This document shows, one piece after another, positions 26,801-33,155 of a stretch of DNA of 60,556 nt. Location: the NCBI GenBank assembly GCA_964632165.1, contig CAZWCZ010000007.1:1-60556 (forward strand). Direction: 5' to 3'. The notes under the pieces were generated by a model. The model saw only the letters and a program-made list of their open reading frames with translations. It was not told the origin of the DNA and made no database searches. Source of the stretch: SIG299 sp964632165. GTDB taxonomy: Bacteria > Bacillota > Clostridia > Lachnospirales > Lachnospiraceae. The first letter of the stretch is position 1. Every line of letters begins with the position of its first letter. The position numbers and the translations under genes were made by a program.

Positions 26801-27152
26801 ACCCTGCCTGCCCGGCATTTGAACCAAACAGTTCCAGCTCTGCCCGGCACTCATTCAATGCTTTTTTTACCACCATGCTCTTTCCGGTGTCTTTTAAAAT
26901 TTTTCTCTGTTCCTTTGCCAGTTCCGCAAATACTTTATGTGCCAGCCTCGCCATGCTGAGAACATCTATGTTAAAAATCCCTCCGTCCGGATGGTATTCT
27001 ACCAATTCCTTCTGCGTCTGAAGGGTAAACTGCTCCGGCACGATAAAGTAAAAGGTATCCTTCTCCCGTTCTTTGGCCGAACGTATTACCTGCTCATAGA
27101 GATATTTTGTTTTCCCCGTGCCGGATGCACCTAAAATAAACTGTAATGCCAT
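23811..27152 (-). CDS. addB: ATP-dependent helicase/nuclease subunit B (AddB)
   Basis: The partner of AddA. About 1113 aa with N-terminal Walker A ILGASGTGKTKYLYEQ, an inactivated helicase-like body and a C-terminal nuclease domain (IKIVDYKSGNRDF). The iron-sulfur cluster cysteines are visible: one in YSRCAFAHF and three in GCDYCAYASVCGF. The ATG at 27152 has AGGAGAAGGG upstream and begins MALQFILGASG, matching homologues. It is the first gene of addB-addA-SASP and is divergent from a small membrane protein gene only 50 bp away. Confidence 0.93.
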   Translation of the reverse strand: MALQFILGASGTGKTKYLYEQVIRSAKEREKDTFYFIVPEQFTLQTQKELVEYHPDGGIFNIDVLSMARLAHKVFAELAKEQRKILKDTGKSMVVKKALNECRAELELFGSNAGQAGFTEEMKSLFSELLQYGVNAEKLEKLKEEQRENELLYKKLQDVTMVYRKFEELMGERYMTSEGLYDALADCIEESSVLKNCEIVLEGFTGFTPSQDALLKKFMTGAKKVSVSLTWEEENGEMFSMSRKTIQKLKNLAQEVQCEVLPDIRMGSRDLRHSEKSDLEFLRSRLFRYPVRKKEGTAGEEITLFAGQDAGAECRFAVTKIQELLQEKEYRYRDIAVIVSDMEQYGEKMAQELSRASIPCFLDYKKTMSENTFAEYLKALLQLTQTGLTTEGILSYVKNSLSGFEKEQVCDLENYCFALGIKGYQFEREWKKTYRTRTEIPLEALNRMRERILKELCPLLEVFRKKDRTVAEWTETLFYFLQEHKIEQKLGELEEKFREAGDWLRVREYAQVYSVVLDLFDQLVELLGEQVMTPGEYRELVETGLREAKVGLIPAGAEQILIGDMERTRLREIKALFFLGVNEGKVPSAGEDQGILSEKDREILSSETLELTPDAITRRNQEQFYLYLNLTKPSERLYLTYACLNEEGKTVRTSYLIGKIRALFRDLSVQTSYTTKAESLVQNDIGKTAFLNGLRAFAQEEAEEEFAELYRFYERRMDKEKMKALIAAAIYEPKEEKLEEETAHRLYGELVSGSVTRMELYSRCAFAHFLEHGLKLEERMEYEVSAPDIGNLYHDGLRRFGEVLLAQGKKWQQISVEERNELAERCAKEAVEAYSSDVFLSSARNHYLTEQMLRVLKKTVNVMAVQLAESDFSPVALEQEFLHTDRSLKLRGIIDRVDVSEENGREYIKIVDYKSGNRDFSLEELYYGLSMQLAVYMAAVLREKSEAAVPAGMFYYHLDDPFVDKTGDVDEKVLRKLCVKGLVNKDMEVIRRLDHEFKTEAGGLAESVKSYRIPVETGKNGELKKSSKVVEREQFDKITDFVYEKLQEETKEILSGAAAIAPYKLRKKTGCDYCAYASVCGFDKKNGDRYRVLEPLSEEEVFLALCRSTGNGE

Positions 27153-27202
27153 ACCCTTCTCCTTCATATATTAGTAGCGTAAAAATCAGTTTGGAGGTAC
27201 TC

Positions 27203-27646
27203 ATGTCAAATACAAAAATTGTCGTTGTAAGGCTGAAAGAACTTGTGCTGACCGCAGCTTTTGTGCTTGCCGGCATCGCGATGCTAGTCCTGTTTCTTCT
27301 TCTTTCTTCCCTCAAAGGTGGCAGTACCCAGGTTTCCGACACCCCGGCCTCTGCCCTTTACTACCCGGGAGTTTACACTTCTTCCATGACTTTAAATGAC
27401 ACGACCATCCATTTAGAACTGGTCTGTGACAAAAACCACATCCGTTCCGTGCGGCTTATCCATCTGGATGAAGCCGTGGAAACCATGTATCCGCTGCTCA
27501 GTCCGGCTCTGTCCGACCTGGAACTCCAATTGGCAAACGACATTCCTTTGCAGGAACTTACCCTGACCGAAGGCAGCCGTTATACACAGACTCTTTTACT
27601 GGAAGTGATCGAACAGACATTGAACAAAGCAGAAATCAAAGACTAA
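27203..27646 (+). CDS. Uncharacterised single-span membrane protein
   Basis: A 147 aa protein with one N-terminal membrane span (about residues 12-38, VLTAAFVLAGIAMLVLFLL). The extracytoplasmic part reads YYPGVYTSSM, then HLELVCDKNHIRSVRL and LQELTLTEGSRYTQTLLLEVI. The layout recalls small FMN_bind-like domains (PGxY, then valuE-type strands, then a TEGS/SGAT-like motif), but the SGAT flavinylation motif is not present, so no cofactor is claimed. The ATG at 27203 is preceded by TTGGAGGT. The gene is divergent from addB and followed by a terminator. Function unknown. Confidence 0.7.
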   Translation: MSNTKIVVVRLKELVLTAAFVLAGIAMLVLFLLLSSLKGGSTQVSDTPASALYYPGVYTSSMTLNDTTIHLELVCDKNHIRSVRLIHLDEAVETMYPLLSPALSDLELQLANDIPLQELTLTEGSRYTQTLLLEVIEQTLNKAEIKD

Positions 27647-27656
27647 ATTGAACAAA

Positions 27657-27686
27657 GGAAGTCGCGAAAACGACTTCCCTTTTTCT
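27657..27686 (+). terminator. Terminator of the small membrane protein gene
   Basis: An 8-bp stem GGAAGTCG/CGACTTCC with a 6-nt loop is followed by CTTTTTC. Confidence 0.85.
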
Positions 27687-27763
27687 TGTGTATGTACTCT
27701 ATTTGTCTTATGTCTTTTGATTGTCCTTTTCCTTTGCAGCCTTTTCCTTTGTTGTCTTCTTTT

Positions 27764-27946
27764 GCATTATCCCAAAATGCCGTTTCCCGTATTTTGACTC
27801 CTAGCAAAGCTAGGTGGGTAACCTCACTTAAACTTCTGCCTTCCACTGACAAAGGAGGCCTGACATCGGCTTAAAAATATTGGAATCCCTTTTAGTAAAA
27901 TGTAGGTTCAAAATGACAGGGAGTGTCGAACACCCTAGGATAATGC
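27764..27946 (-). ncRNA. ssrS: Probable 6S RNA
   Basis: The 342-bp gap between 27646 and 27988 holds a structured, non-coding segment. Read on the minus strand it is about 183 nt. Its ends pair as GCATTATCC (27946-27938) with GGATAATGC (27772-27764). The 5' side contains GGGTGTTCGACACTCCC, and the 3' side contains GAGGTTACCCACCTAGC with the hairpin CCTAGC-TTT-GCTAGG. Size, closed-end rod shape and these segments fit 6S RNA, which mimics an open promoter and sequesters SigA-RNA polymerase. No ORF with an RBS exists here. Family assignment is from memory, not a covariance search. Confidence 0.7.
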
Positions 27947-27962
27947 GTTTCTGTCTATTGCT

Positions 27963-27991
27963 ATTTTACTATATCGTATGCAGATAATCAA
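27963..27991 (-). promoter_or_regulatory. Putative promoter of the 6S RNA
   Basis: TTGATT (27986-27991) and TAAAAT (27963-27968) are spaced 17 bp on the minus strand. The -35 overlaps the last codons of the histidine kinase gene. The predicted start lies about 10 nt before the closing stem. Confidence 0.5.
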
Positions 27992-29472
27992 GTATTTAAT
28001 TCTTCCATTTTCGGGAAAGTAAAAATAAATGTGGTTCCCTCCCCTTGTTTGCTCTCAACTTCCAGCGTACCATCATGCTTTAAGCATATCTGCCTTGCAA
28101 TGGAAAGCCCAAGTCCGGAACCTTTTGCATTCTGACGGAGTTTGGATTTGTAAAACTTGTCAAAAATATACGGCAGCTCTTCTTCAGAAATTCCTACTCC
28201 TTCATCCCGTATGCTGACGCGGATTCTGTTCCCTTCTTCTTCCATGGTAATGTAAACCTGTGAATTTTCATAGGAAAACTTGATCGCATTATCCACAATG
28301 ACAAGAAACATCTGCCGCAGACGCACGTAATCCGCAAGCATTGTACATGGCATGATCGGCTGTTTTACCACGATCTCAATATTTTTTTCATCCGACATTG
28401 CTTTTGCCGTACGTTTCAGATCATGGAATACCTGCTGCAGATTTACCGGTTCTTTTTCCACCATAAACTCCGGATTCTGCATCTTGGACAACAGCAGCAG
28501 GTCTCCTACCAGCCGTTCCATGCTCTGACATTCCGTCAGCATTCTTGCATAATACTGCTGTGCCTGCTCTTCATCCTTTACCATCCCGTCTACTAAAGAT
28601 TCCGTATAAGCGCGGACAACGGTAATCGGTGTCCGAAGTTCATGCGATACGTTCGCAAAAAAGTCAAACCGCATCTGCTCGATATTTTTTCTTTCTATCT
28701 CATTTTCTGCCAGCTTATCCGCCAGAAAATCCATGGTGGATGCCAGTTCTCCGATCTCATCATAAGAGACGATCCCCGTCTTTGCTTCATACTCTCCGGC
28801 AGCAAGACGCAGTGCTGTGGATCGCATGATGCCGATCGGTTTTGTAAGATTCCGTGCAAACGGGATCGCCAGGGCAAATGCGATCAAAAGTGCCACCATT
28901 CCGCTGATCAGGATCATGGACCAGCTGTTGGATACAATTTCTTTCTGCGTTTCTACCAGCGCATTTAACAGAATGGCTCCTGCCACTTCTCCGTTATAAC
29001 CCCGGACAGGAACACCGACCGTAACCACCGTACAGTCGTGATATTTACTATACTCCGTCCGTATCTCCGTTTTATCAAGAAACGCCGTCTGCGCTACTTC
29101 GACATAAGTCTGCGTCAATACCGAAAGATCCAGGCCGATCGCCAGTGCGGAAGTCAGCGGATACTTGGCATCCGGATTGGCCACCGACCAGATTTCCGTT
29201 CCTTCCTCGCTGATCGTCACAAGATAATTTCTCCAGCCCTCCAGTGCTTTTTCCGTATCCTGGATCAAAAAGTATTCCGAACATCTCGAAGAGATCCTGA
29301 CTGCTTTTGCTTTCAGATCATCTTCATAATTCCGAATGGTCGCACTTTCATACATCCTCATGTAAAGCACACCAAGCAAAATGGCAAATACGGCAGTGAT
29401 CGCTGCAAAACTCAGATAGGTTTTTACAAACAGCCGATTATATTTCGGCGTTCCGGTATTTTCCTGTTCCAT
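27988..29472 (-). CDS. Membrane sensor histidine kinase
   Basis: A 494 aa two-component kinase. Spans lie at about 17-38 and 184-206, with a roughly 145-residue extracytoplasmic sensor between them containing VGVPVRGYNGEVAGAI, a Cache/PAS-like ending. A HAMP linker (207-258) follows. The H-box is FFANVSHELRTPIT with phospho-acceptor H277. The ATPase motifs are VIVDNAIKFSYEN (N), DEGVGI (G1) and GSGLGLSIAR (G2). It follows its response regulator by 38 bp. The signal is unknown. The adjacent divergent secreted protein gene is a plausible target. Confidence 0.92.
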   Translation of the reverse strand: MEQENTGTPKYNRLFVKTYLSFAAITAVFAILLGVLYMRMYESATIRNYEDDLKAKAVRISSRCSEYFLIQDTEKALEGWRNYLVTISEEGTEIWSVANPDAKYPLTSALAIGLDLSVLTQTYVEVAQTAFLDKTEIRTEYSKYHDCTVVTVGVPVRGYNGEVAGAILLNALVETQKEIVSNSWSMILISGMVALLIAFALAIPFARNLTKPIGIMRSTALRLAAGEYEAKTGIVSYDEIGELASTMDFLADKLAENEIERKNIEQMRFDFFANVSHELRTPITVVRAYTESLVDGMVKDEEQAQQYYARMLTECQSMERLVGDLLLLSKMQNPEFMVEKEPVNLQQVFHDLKRTAKAMSDEKNIEIVVKQPIMPCTMLADYVRLRQMFLVIVDNAIKFSYENSQVYITMEEEGNRIRVSIRDEGVGISEEELPYIFDKFYKSKLRQNAKGSGLGLSIARQICLKHDGTLEVESKQGEGTTFIFTFPKMEELNT

Positions 29473-29510
29473 TACATTTTCTCCCCCGTGCAGAAGATGT
29501 CTTCCGCCGT

Positions 29511-30203
29511 CTAGTTCTCTGCAATCTCAAACTTATATCCGACACCCCAGATCGTCTTAATGTTCCACCCCGGATGCTCTACCGTATCCAGTTTTGCCCT
29601 CAGACGTTTAATATGAGAATCCACGGTCCGCGGATCGCCGAAATAGTCAAATCCCCAGAGACTGTCCAGCAGATTGTCTCTTGTAAAAACTTTATTCGGA
29701 TTGCTTGCCAGTGTCCACATCGTCTCAATCTCTTTTTTTGTCAAAGACATTCGTTTTCCAGCGATCGACAATGTATATTCTTCCAGATTGATCTCCAGAT
29801 TTGCCACACGGAGAATATTGGAATTGACCTCTTTTTCATTTTTTGTCATGCGTCGGAGAACAGCACGCACGCGAGCCATTACTTCACTCGGTGAAAACGG
29901 CTTTACGATATAATCATCCGCACCGATGTCCAGTCCCATGATCTTTTCAAAATCTTCTCCTCTTGCCGTGACGAGAATGACCGGAACATCCGACTTTGCC
30001 CGGATCTTACGGCACACCTCATAACCGTCCTCCTTCGGCATCATCACATCCAGCAGAACAACCACAGGATCATATTTATCAAACAGCCGTACCGCTTCTT
30101 CTCCATCCGCGGCAACTACCGGCTCAAAGCCTTCTTTCTGTGCATACAAAGATAAAATACTTGTAATGTCAGGATTATCATCTGCAATCAATATATACTG
30201 CAT
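29511..30203 (-). CDS. OmpR/PhoB-family response regulator
   Basis: A 230 aa transcription factor. The receiver domain has the acidic pair in LIADDNPD, phospho-acceptor D52 in VVLLDVMMPKEDG, Thr in LVTARGED and Lys in DYIVKPFSP. The C-terminal winged helix ends in TVDSHIKRLRAKL and IWGVGYKFE, diagnostic of the OmpR/PhoB class. The ATG is preceded by AAGGAAGGGAG. It is transcribed first, followed by the kinase. Direct repeats in the divergent intergenic region could be its binding sites. Confidence 0.94.
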   Translation of the reverse strand: MQYILIADDNPDITSILSLYAQKEGFEPVVAADGEEAVRLFDKYDPVVVLLDVMMPKEDGYEVCRKIRAKSDVPVILVTARGEDFEKIMGLDIGADDYIVKPFSPSEVMARVRAVLRRMTKNEKEVNSNILRVANLEINLEEYTLSIAGKRMSLTKKEIETMWTLASNPNKVFTRDNLLDSLWGFDYFGDPRTVDSHIKRLRAKLDTVEHPGWNIKTIWGVGYKFEIAEN

Positions 30204-30238
30204 AAAAATCTCCCTTCCTTCAGATTTCTTCCTATCCT

Positions 30239-30267
30239 ATTTTAACGTAAAATTTCAAATAAGACAA
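30239..30267 (-). promoter_or_regulatory. Promoter of the response regulator/kinase operon
   Basis: TTGTCT (30262-30267) and TAAAAT (30239-30244) are spaced 17 bp on the minus strand. Confidence 0.6.
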
Positions 30268-30311
30268 GCTTGAGTTTCATGCAGAAATCTTATTTTAAAA
30301 ACGAAACAACT

Positions 30312-30376
30312 TTGTAACAATTGTCATGACAAAGCCAATGTTTTGCCATTGTTCTGACAAAAAGAAATGGTAAAAT
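30312..30376 (+). promoter_or_regulatory. Promoter with repeated elements upstream of the secreted Ig-like gene
   Basis: An extended -10 TGGTAAAAT (core 30371-30376) has a -35-like TTGTTC (30349-30354). A perfect 12-bp palindrome TTGTCATGACAA lies at 30321-30332. The 13-bp element TTGTCATGACAAA (30321-30333) recurs as TTGTTCTGACAAA (30349-30361) 28 bp away, overlapping the -35. These are operator candidates. Confidence 0.55.
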
Positions 30377-30421
30377 AAGGGCAGGATGTGACGCAAGATT
30401 ACAGAGTTAGGAGGAAAAGCC

Positions 30422-31261
30422 ATGAGGCTGAAAGGTTATTTAAAAGGAATACTTATTTTCAGCTTACTTCTTTTCCTTGGGATTTTTCTTCCGCTCCCGG
30501 GTACTACAACTGTAGCCCACGCAGAAGAAGCTCGAGAAATCAAATTGAATGTAAATAACCAGAAACTTGTAAAAGGAAAATCTTTTTCCATCAAAGTGTA
30601 CAATCTCGCAGAGAATCAGACGGTTTCTTTCCGTTCTACTTCTCCTACTACCGCTTCTGTGAATGAAAAAGGAGTTGTATCTGCCAATCAGGTGGGTATG
30701 GCTACCATCGTCGTTACTGTAACGGAAGGGGATTCTGTTGTTACCATGCTGACCTGCAAAATTACCATCGGACCGCCTGCCATCAGCGTGCAGTTCACTA
30801 AATTACAGATCACATTGGAAGTGGGTGAGAGCTATACGATTAAACGCATCGTGCAGCCGCTCATTACCACAGAAGATCCTCAGTTCTCCAGTTACAATAA
30901 GACCATTGCTTCCGTTAGTGCCGGAGGCCGTGTTTCCGCAAAAACCGTAGGTGAAACGTACATATTCGCACAGATCAGCAACGGAAATTTTGCCGTATGT
31001 AAAGTTACCGTTGTTCCAAAGGGGACTTTTGAAGCAGAAGAAGCAGAAGCGGCTGCTTTAGCCGCAGAAACAGAGCTTTCTGCAGAAACTGAAACCTCCT
31101 CAGATCCGGAGGAAAAAGATTCCGAAGAAAAAGAAGTCATTACTGACCCTCTTTTAAAGGATTTACAGGGTATGAGTTTTGAAGCATTCTTAAAGAAGTT
31201 AAATGCTGTGAGCAAGGCTTCCGAAAGTGTACTGTCTTCGGGCAATACAAGTACTAACTAA
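30422..31261 (+). CDS. Secreted protein with two bacterial Ig-like (BIG2) domains
   Basis: A 279 aa exported protein. The signal peptide ends near VAHA-EE (about residue 38). Two Ig-like units follow, roughly 39-118 and 123-200. Each has the BIG2 pattern of a basic start strand, a STSPTTASVNEKGVVSA or YNKTIASVSAGGRVSA core, and a final VTV strand. The C-terminal 75 residues are rich in Glu, Ala and Ser (low complexity) and end without a sorting signal or membrane anchor. The RBS is TTAGGAGG. The gene is monocistronic, divergent from a two-component system and closed by a strong terminator. It probably binds the cell surface; no enzyme domain is visible. Confidence 0.8.
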   Translation: MRLKGYLKGILIFSLLLFLGIFLPLPGTTTVAHAEEAREIKLNVNNQKLVKGKSFSIKVYNLAENQTVSFRSTSPTTASVNEKGVVSANQVGMATIVVTVTEGDSVVTMLTCKITIGPPAISVQFTKLQITLEVGESYTIKRIVQPLITTEDPQFSSYNKTIASVSAGGRVSAKTVGETYIFAQISNGNFAVCKVTVVPKGTFEAEEAEAAALAAETELSAETETSSDPEEKDSEEKEVITDPLLKDLQGMSFEAFLKKLNAVSKASESVLSSGNTSTN

Positions 31262-31280
31262 TCTTAGCGCAACAAAAGAA

Positions 31281-31346
31281 ACCGTGTATCTCTTTATACA
31301 CGGTATACCAAAAGAGCGGTGCCGGGCGGCACCGCTCTTCTTATAT
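31281..31346. terminator. Double hairpin terminator between the Ig-like gene and dapB
   Basis: The first hairpin is ACCGTGTAT/ATACACGGT (31281-31304). The second is a 12-bp GC-rich stem AAGAGCGGTGCC/GGCACCGCTCTT (31312-31339), followed by a T-rich run. It lies between convergent genes. Confidence 0.85.
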
Positions 31347-31370
31347 TTTATGTTTGATGTTTTGATGATC

Positions 31371-32126
31371 TTACGCGATCACATCTTTCATGCTGTACAT
31401 TCCTGCGCTCTTTCCATGTAAGAATTTAGCTGCAGCAACCGCTCCCTTTCCAAAGATTGCTTTTGAATATGCTGTATGCTTAAACTCAATCACTTCATCC
31501 GTTCCTGCAAAGATCACTTCATGTTCTCCGACAATGGTACCTCCACGCACGGCACTGATGCCAATTTCTTTTTTCCCACGTTTTACACGTTCTTTTGAGC
31601 GGTCATAGCAATATGTATACTCTTCATCCAACCCTTTATTTACAGCATCAGCCAATGCCAATGCCGTACCGGAAGGAGCATCTACTTTCTGATTATGATG
31701 CTTTTCTATAAGTTCAATATCAAAATCCGCAGCAGCAAGTACTTTCGCCGCAGCTGAAACAAGATCCAGCAGCAGGTTGATGCCAAGCGACATATTAGCT
31801 GATCGGAGAATTGCAGTCTGTTTTGAGGCTTTCGAAATCTGCTGCAGTTCTTCCTCACTGTATCCGGTCGTACAAAGTACCAGAGGAATCTGCTTTTTTA
31901 TCCCCATATCCAACAGTTCAGAAAGTACTGCCGGAGAAGAAAAATCGATCACGACATCTGCCTGTACCTCACATTCCTCAATAGAACGGAACACCGGATA
32001 GTCATCCAGGCATTCTCCCGAAATATCGATGCCGGCAACGATCTCTGCTTTTTCATCCTGTTTTACCAGATCACTGATCACACGTCCCATCTTACCATTG
32101 CAGCCGCACATTAAGATCCTTGTCAT
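31371..32126 (-). CDS. dapB: 4-hydroxy-tetrahydrodipicolinate reductase
   Basis: The second step of the diaminopimelate/lysine pathway, NAD(P)H-dependent, cytosolic, 251 aa. The nucleotide-binding N terminus ILMCGCNGKMGRVI, the catalytic segment IELIEKHHNQKVDAPSGTAL and HEVIFAGTDEVIEFKH are diagnostic. The ATG at 32126 overlaps the dapA stop as ATGA, giving translational coupling. The much longer open frame upstream only reads through dapA in another phase. A Cys replaces a common Gly in the GxxGxxG motif (MCGCNGKMG), which is tolerated in the family. Confidence 0.95.
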   Translation of the reverse strand: MTRILMCGCNGKMGRVISDLVKQDEKAEIVAGIDISGECLDDYPVFRSIEECEVQADVVIDFSSPAVLSELLDMGIKKQIPLVLCTTGYSEEELQQISKASKQTAILRSANMSLGINLLLDLVSAAAKVLAAADFDIELIEKHHNQKVDAPSGTALALADAVNKGLDEEYTYCYDRSKERVKRGKKEIGISAVRGGTIVGEHEVIFAGTDEVIEFKHTAYSKAIFGKGAVAAAKFLHGKSAGMYSMKDVIA

Positions 32127-33010
32127 TTTACGAGACCAACTTTCTTTAATTCTTCTAAAAGCACCGCAGCATTTTCCGGTTCCATTTCCGTAAGCGGAAG
32201 ACGCATCGGCCCAACTTCCATACCCATCAGGTTCAGTGCCTTCTTGACAGGGATCGGATTTACTTCGCTGAACAATGCACGTACTAACGGCAAATACTTC
32301 AACTGGAGATCCAGACTGCCTTTTACATCGCCTGCCATATACTTTGCACAAATCTCATGCGTATCTCTTGGAGCTACATTAGATAATACAGAAATAACAC
32401 CCTTGCCGCCAATGGAGAGCATCGGAACGATCAAACCGTCCTCGCCGGAATACATATCGATCTCTCCCTGACAACGTTCCACTGTTTCAATTGACTGTGC
32501 CAGATTTCCGGTGGCATCCTTCATCCCAACAATGTTGTCAAATTCTTTTATCATGGTTGCTGCAGTCTTTGGTAAAATATTGCAGCCGGTCCTTCCCGGA
32601 ATATTGTATAAGATGATCGGAAGGTCGGTAGATCCTGCTATCGTCCCAAAATGACTGATCAACCCCTTCTGAGTTGCTTTATTATAATATGGTGTTACAA
32701 CCAAAGCTGCATCTGCACCGGCCTTTTCTGCTTCTTTTGTAAGATAAACCGCTGTTTCCGTACAGTTGGATCCTGTTCCTGCCACTACCGGAACCCGTTT
32801 GGCTGCTTTTGCCACTGCGTAACGAATGCACTCAATATGCTCCTCGTGTGTCAGGGTAGAAGCTTCTCCGGTCGTACCAACAATAACAATACTGTCCGTT
32901 CCGTTTTCAATCTGGAAATCAATAAGTTCACCGAGCTTATCATAATTCACTTCTCCATTTTCCTTAAATGGTGTAATAATCGCCACACCGGCACCTGTAA
33001 AAATTGCCAT
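32123..33010 (-). CDS. dapA: 4-hydroxy-tetrahydrodipicolinate synthase
   Basis: Condenses pyruvate and aspartate semialdehyde at the entry to lysine, diaminopimelate and, in spore formers, dipicolinate synthesis. About 295 aa. TPFKENGEVNYDKL, VGTTGEASTLTHEEH, the Tyr of ILYNIPGRTG and the Schiff-base Lys of IVGMKDATGN are all present. The ATG at 33010 follows GGAAGGGGA. The gene has its own promoter and a short leader with no visible lysine riboswitch. It overlaps dapB by 4 bp. Confidence 0.96.
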   Translation of the reverse strand: MAIFTGAGVAIITPFKENGEVNYDKLGELIDFQIENGTDSIVIVGTTGEASTLTHEEHIECIRYAVAKAAKRVPVVAGTGSNCTETAVYLTKEAEKAGADAALVVTPYYNKATQKGLISHFGTIAGSTDLPIILYNIPGRTGCNILPKTAATMIKEFDNIVGMKDATGNLAQSIETVERCQGEIDMYSGEDGLIVPMLSIGGKGVISVLSNVAPRDTHEICAKYMAGDVKGSLDLQLKYLPLVRALFSEVNPIPVKKALNLMGMEVGPMRLPLTEMEPENAAVLLEELKKVGLVK

Positions 33011-33087
33011 GCTATATCCCCTTCCTGTTATGGACCTGTTTTCTGTACCATTCCGGATTTCAGAAAAAACCGCCACATTACTTTATC

Positions 33088-33117
33088 ATTTTACCACTGA
33101 TGCTCCTGCTTTGTCAA
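33088..33117 (-). promoter_or_regulatory. Promoter of dapA-dapB
   Basis: A consensus TTGACA (33112-33117) is spaced 18 bp from an extended -10 TGGTAAAAT (core 33088-33093) on the minus strand. Confidence 0.75.
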
Positions 33118-33155
33118 ACTTCCTGACAAGTAAGTTTCCGGTTCTCCCATTTTCC

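Noticed and set aside
14877..27152. Helicase and AddAB genes as part of a phage-defence island
   Set aside because: All are standard housekeeping repair genes next to gltX, rpoD and a spore-protein gene, with no defence partner.
27764..27946. Riboswitch (cyclic di-AMP, cyclic di-GMP or cobalamin type) in the 6S RNA segment
   Set aside because: Neither strand leads into a gene start with an expression platform, and the self-closing ends fit 6S RNA better.
31371..32351. Full-length 326-codon frame for dapB
   Set aside because: The first 75 codons only overlap dapA in another frame; the ATGA overlap at 32126 gives the normal DapB length.
33011..33087. Lysine riboswitch upstream of dapA
   Set aside because: The leader is under 80 nt and lacks the conserved junction; a normal promoter and RBS explain it.
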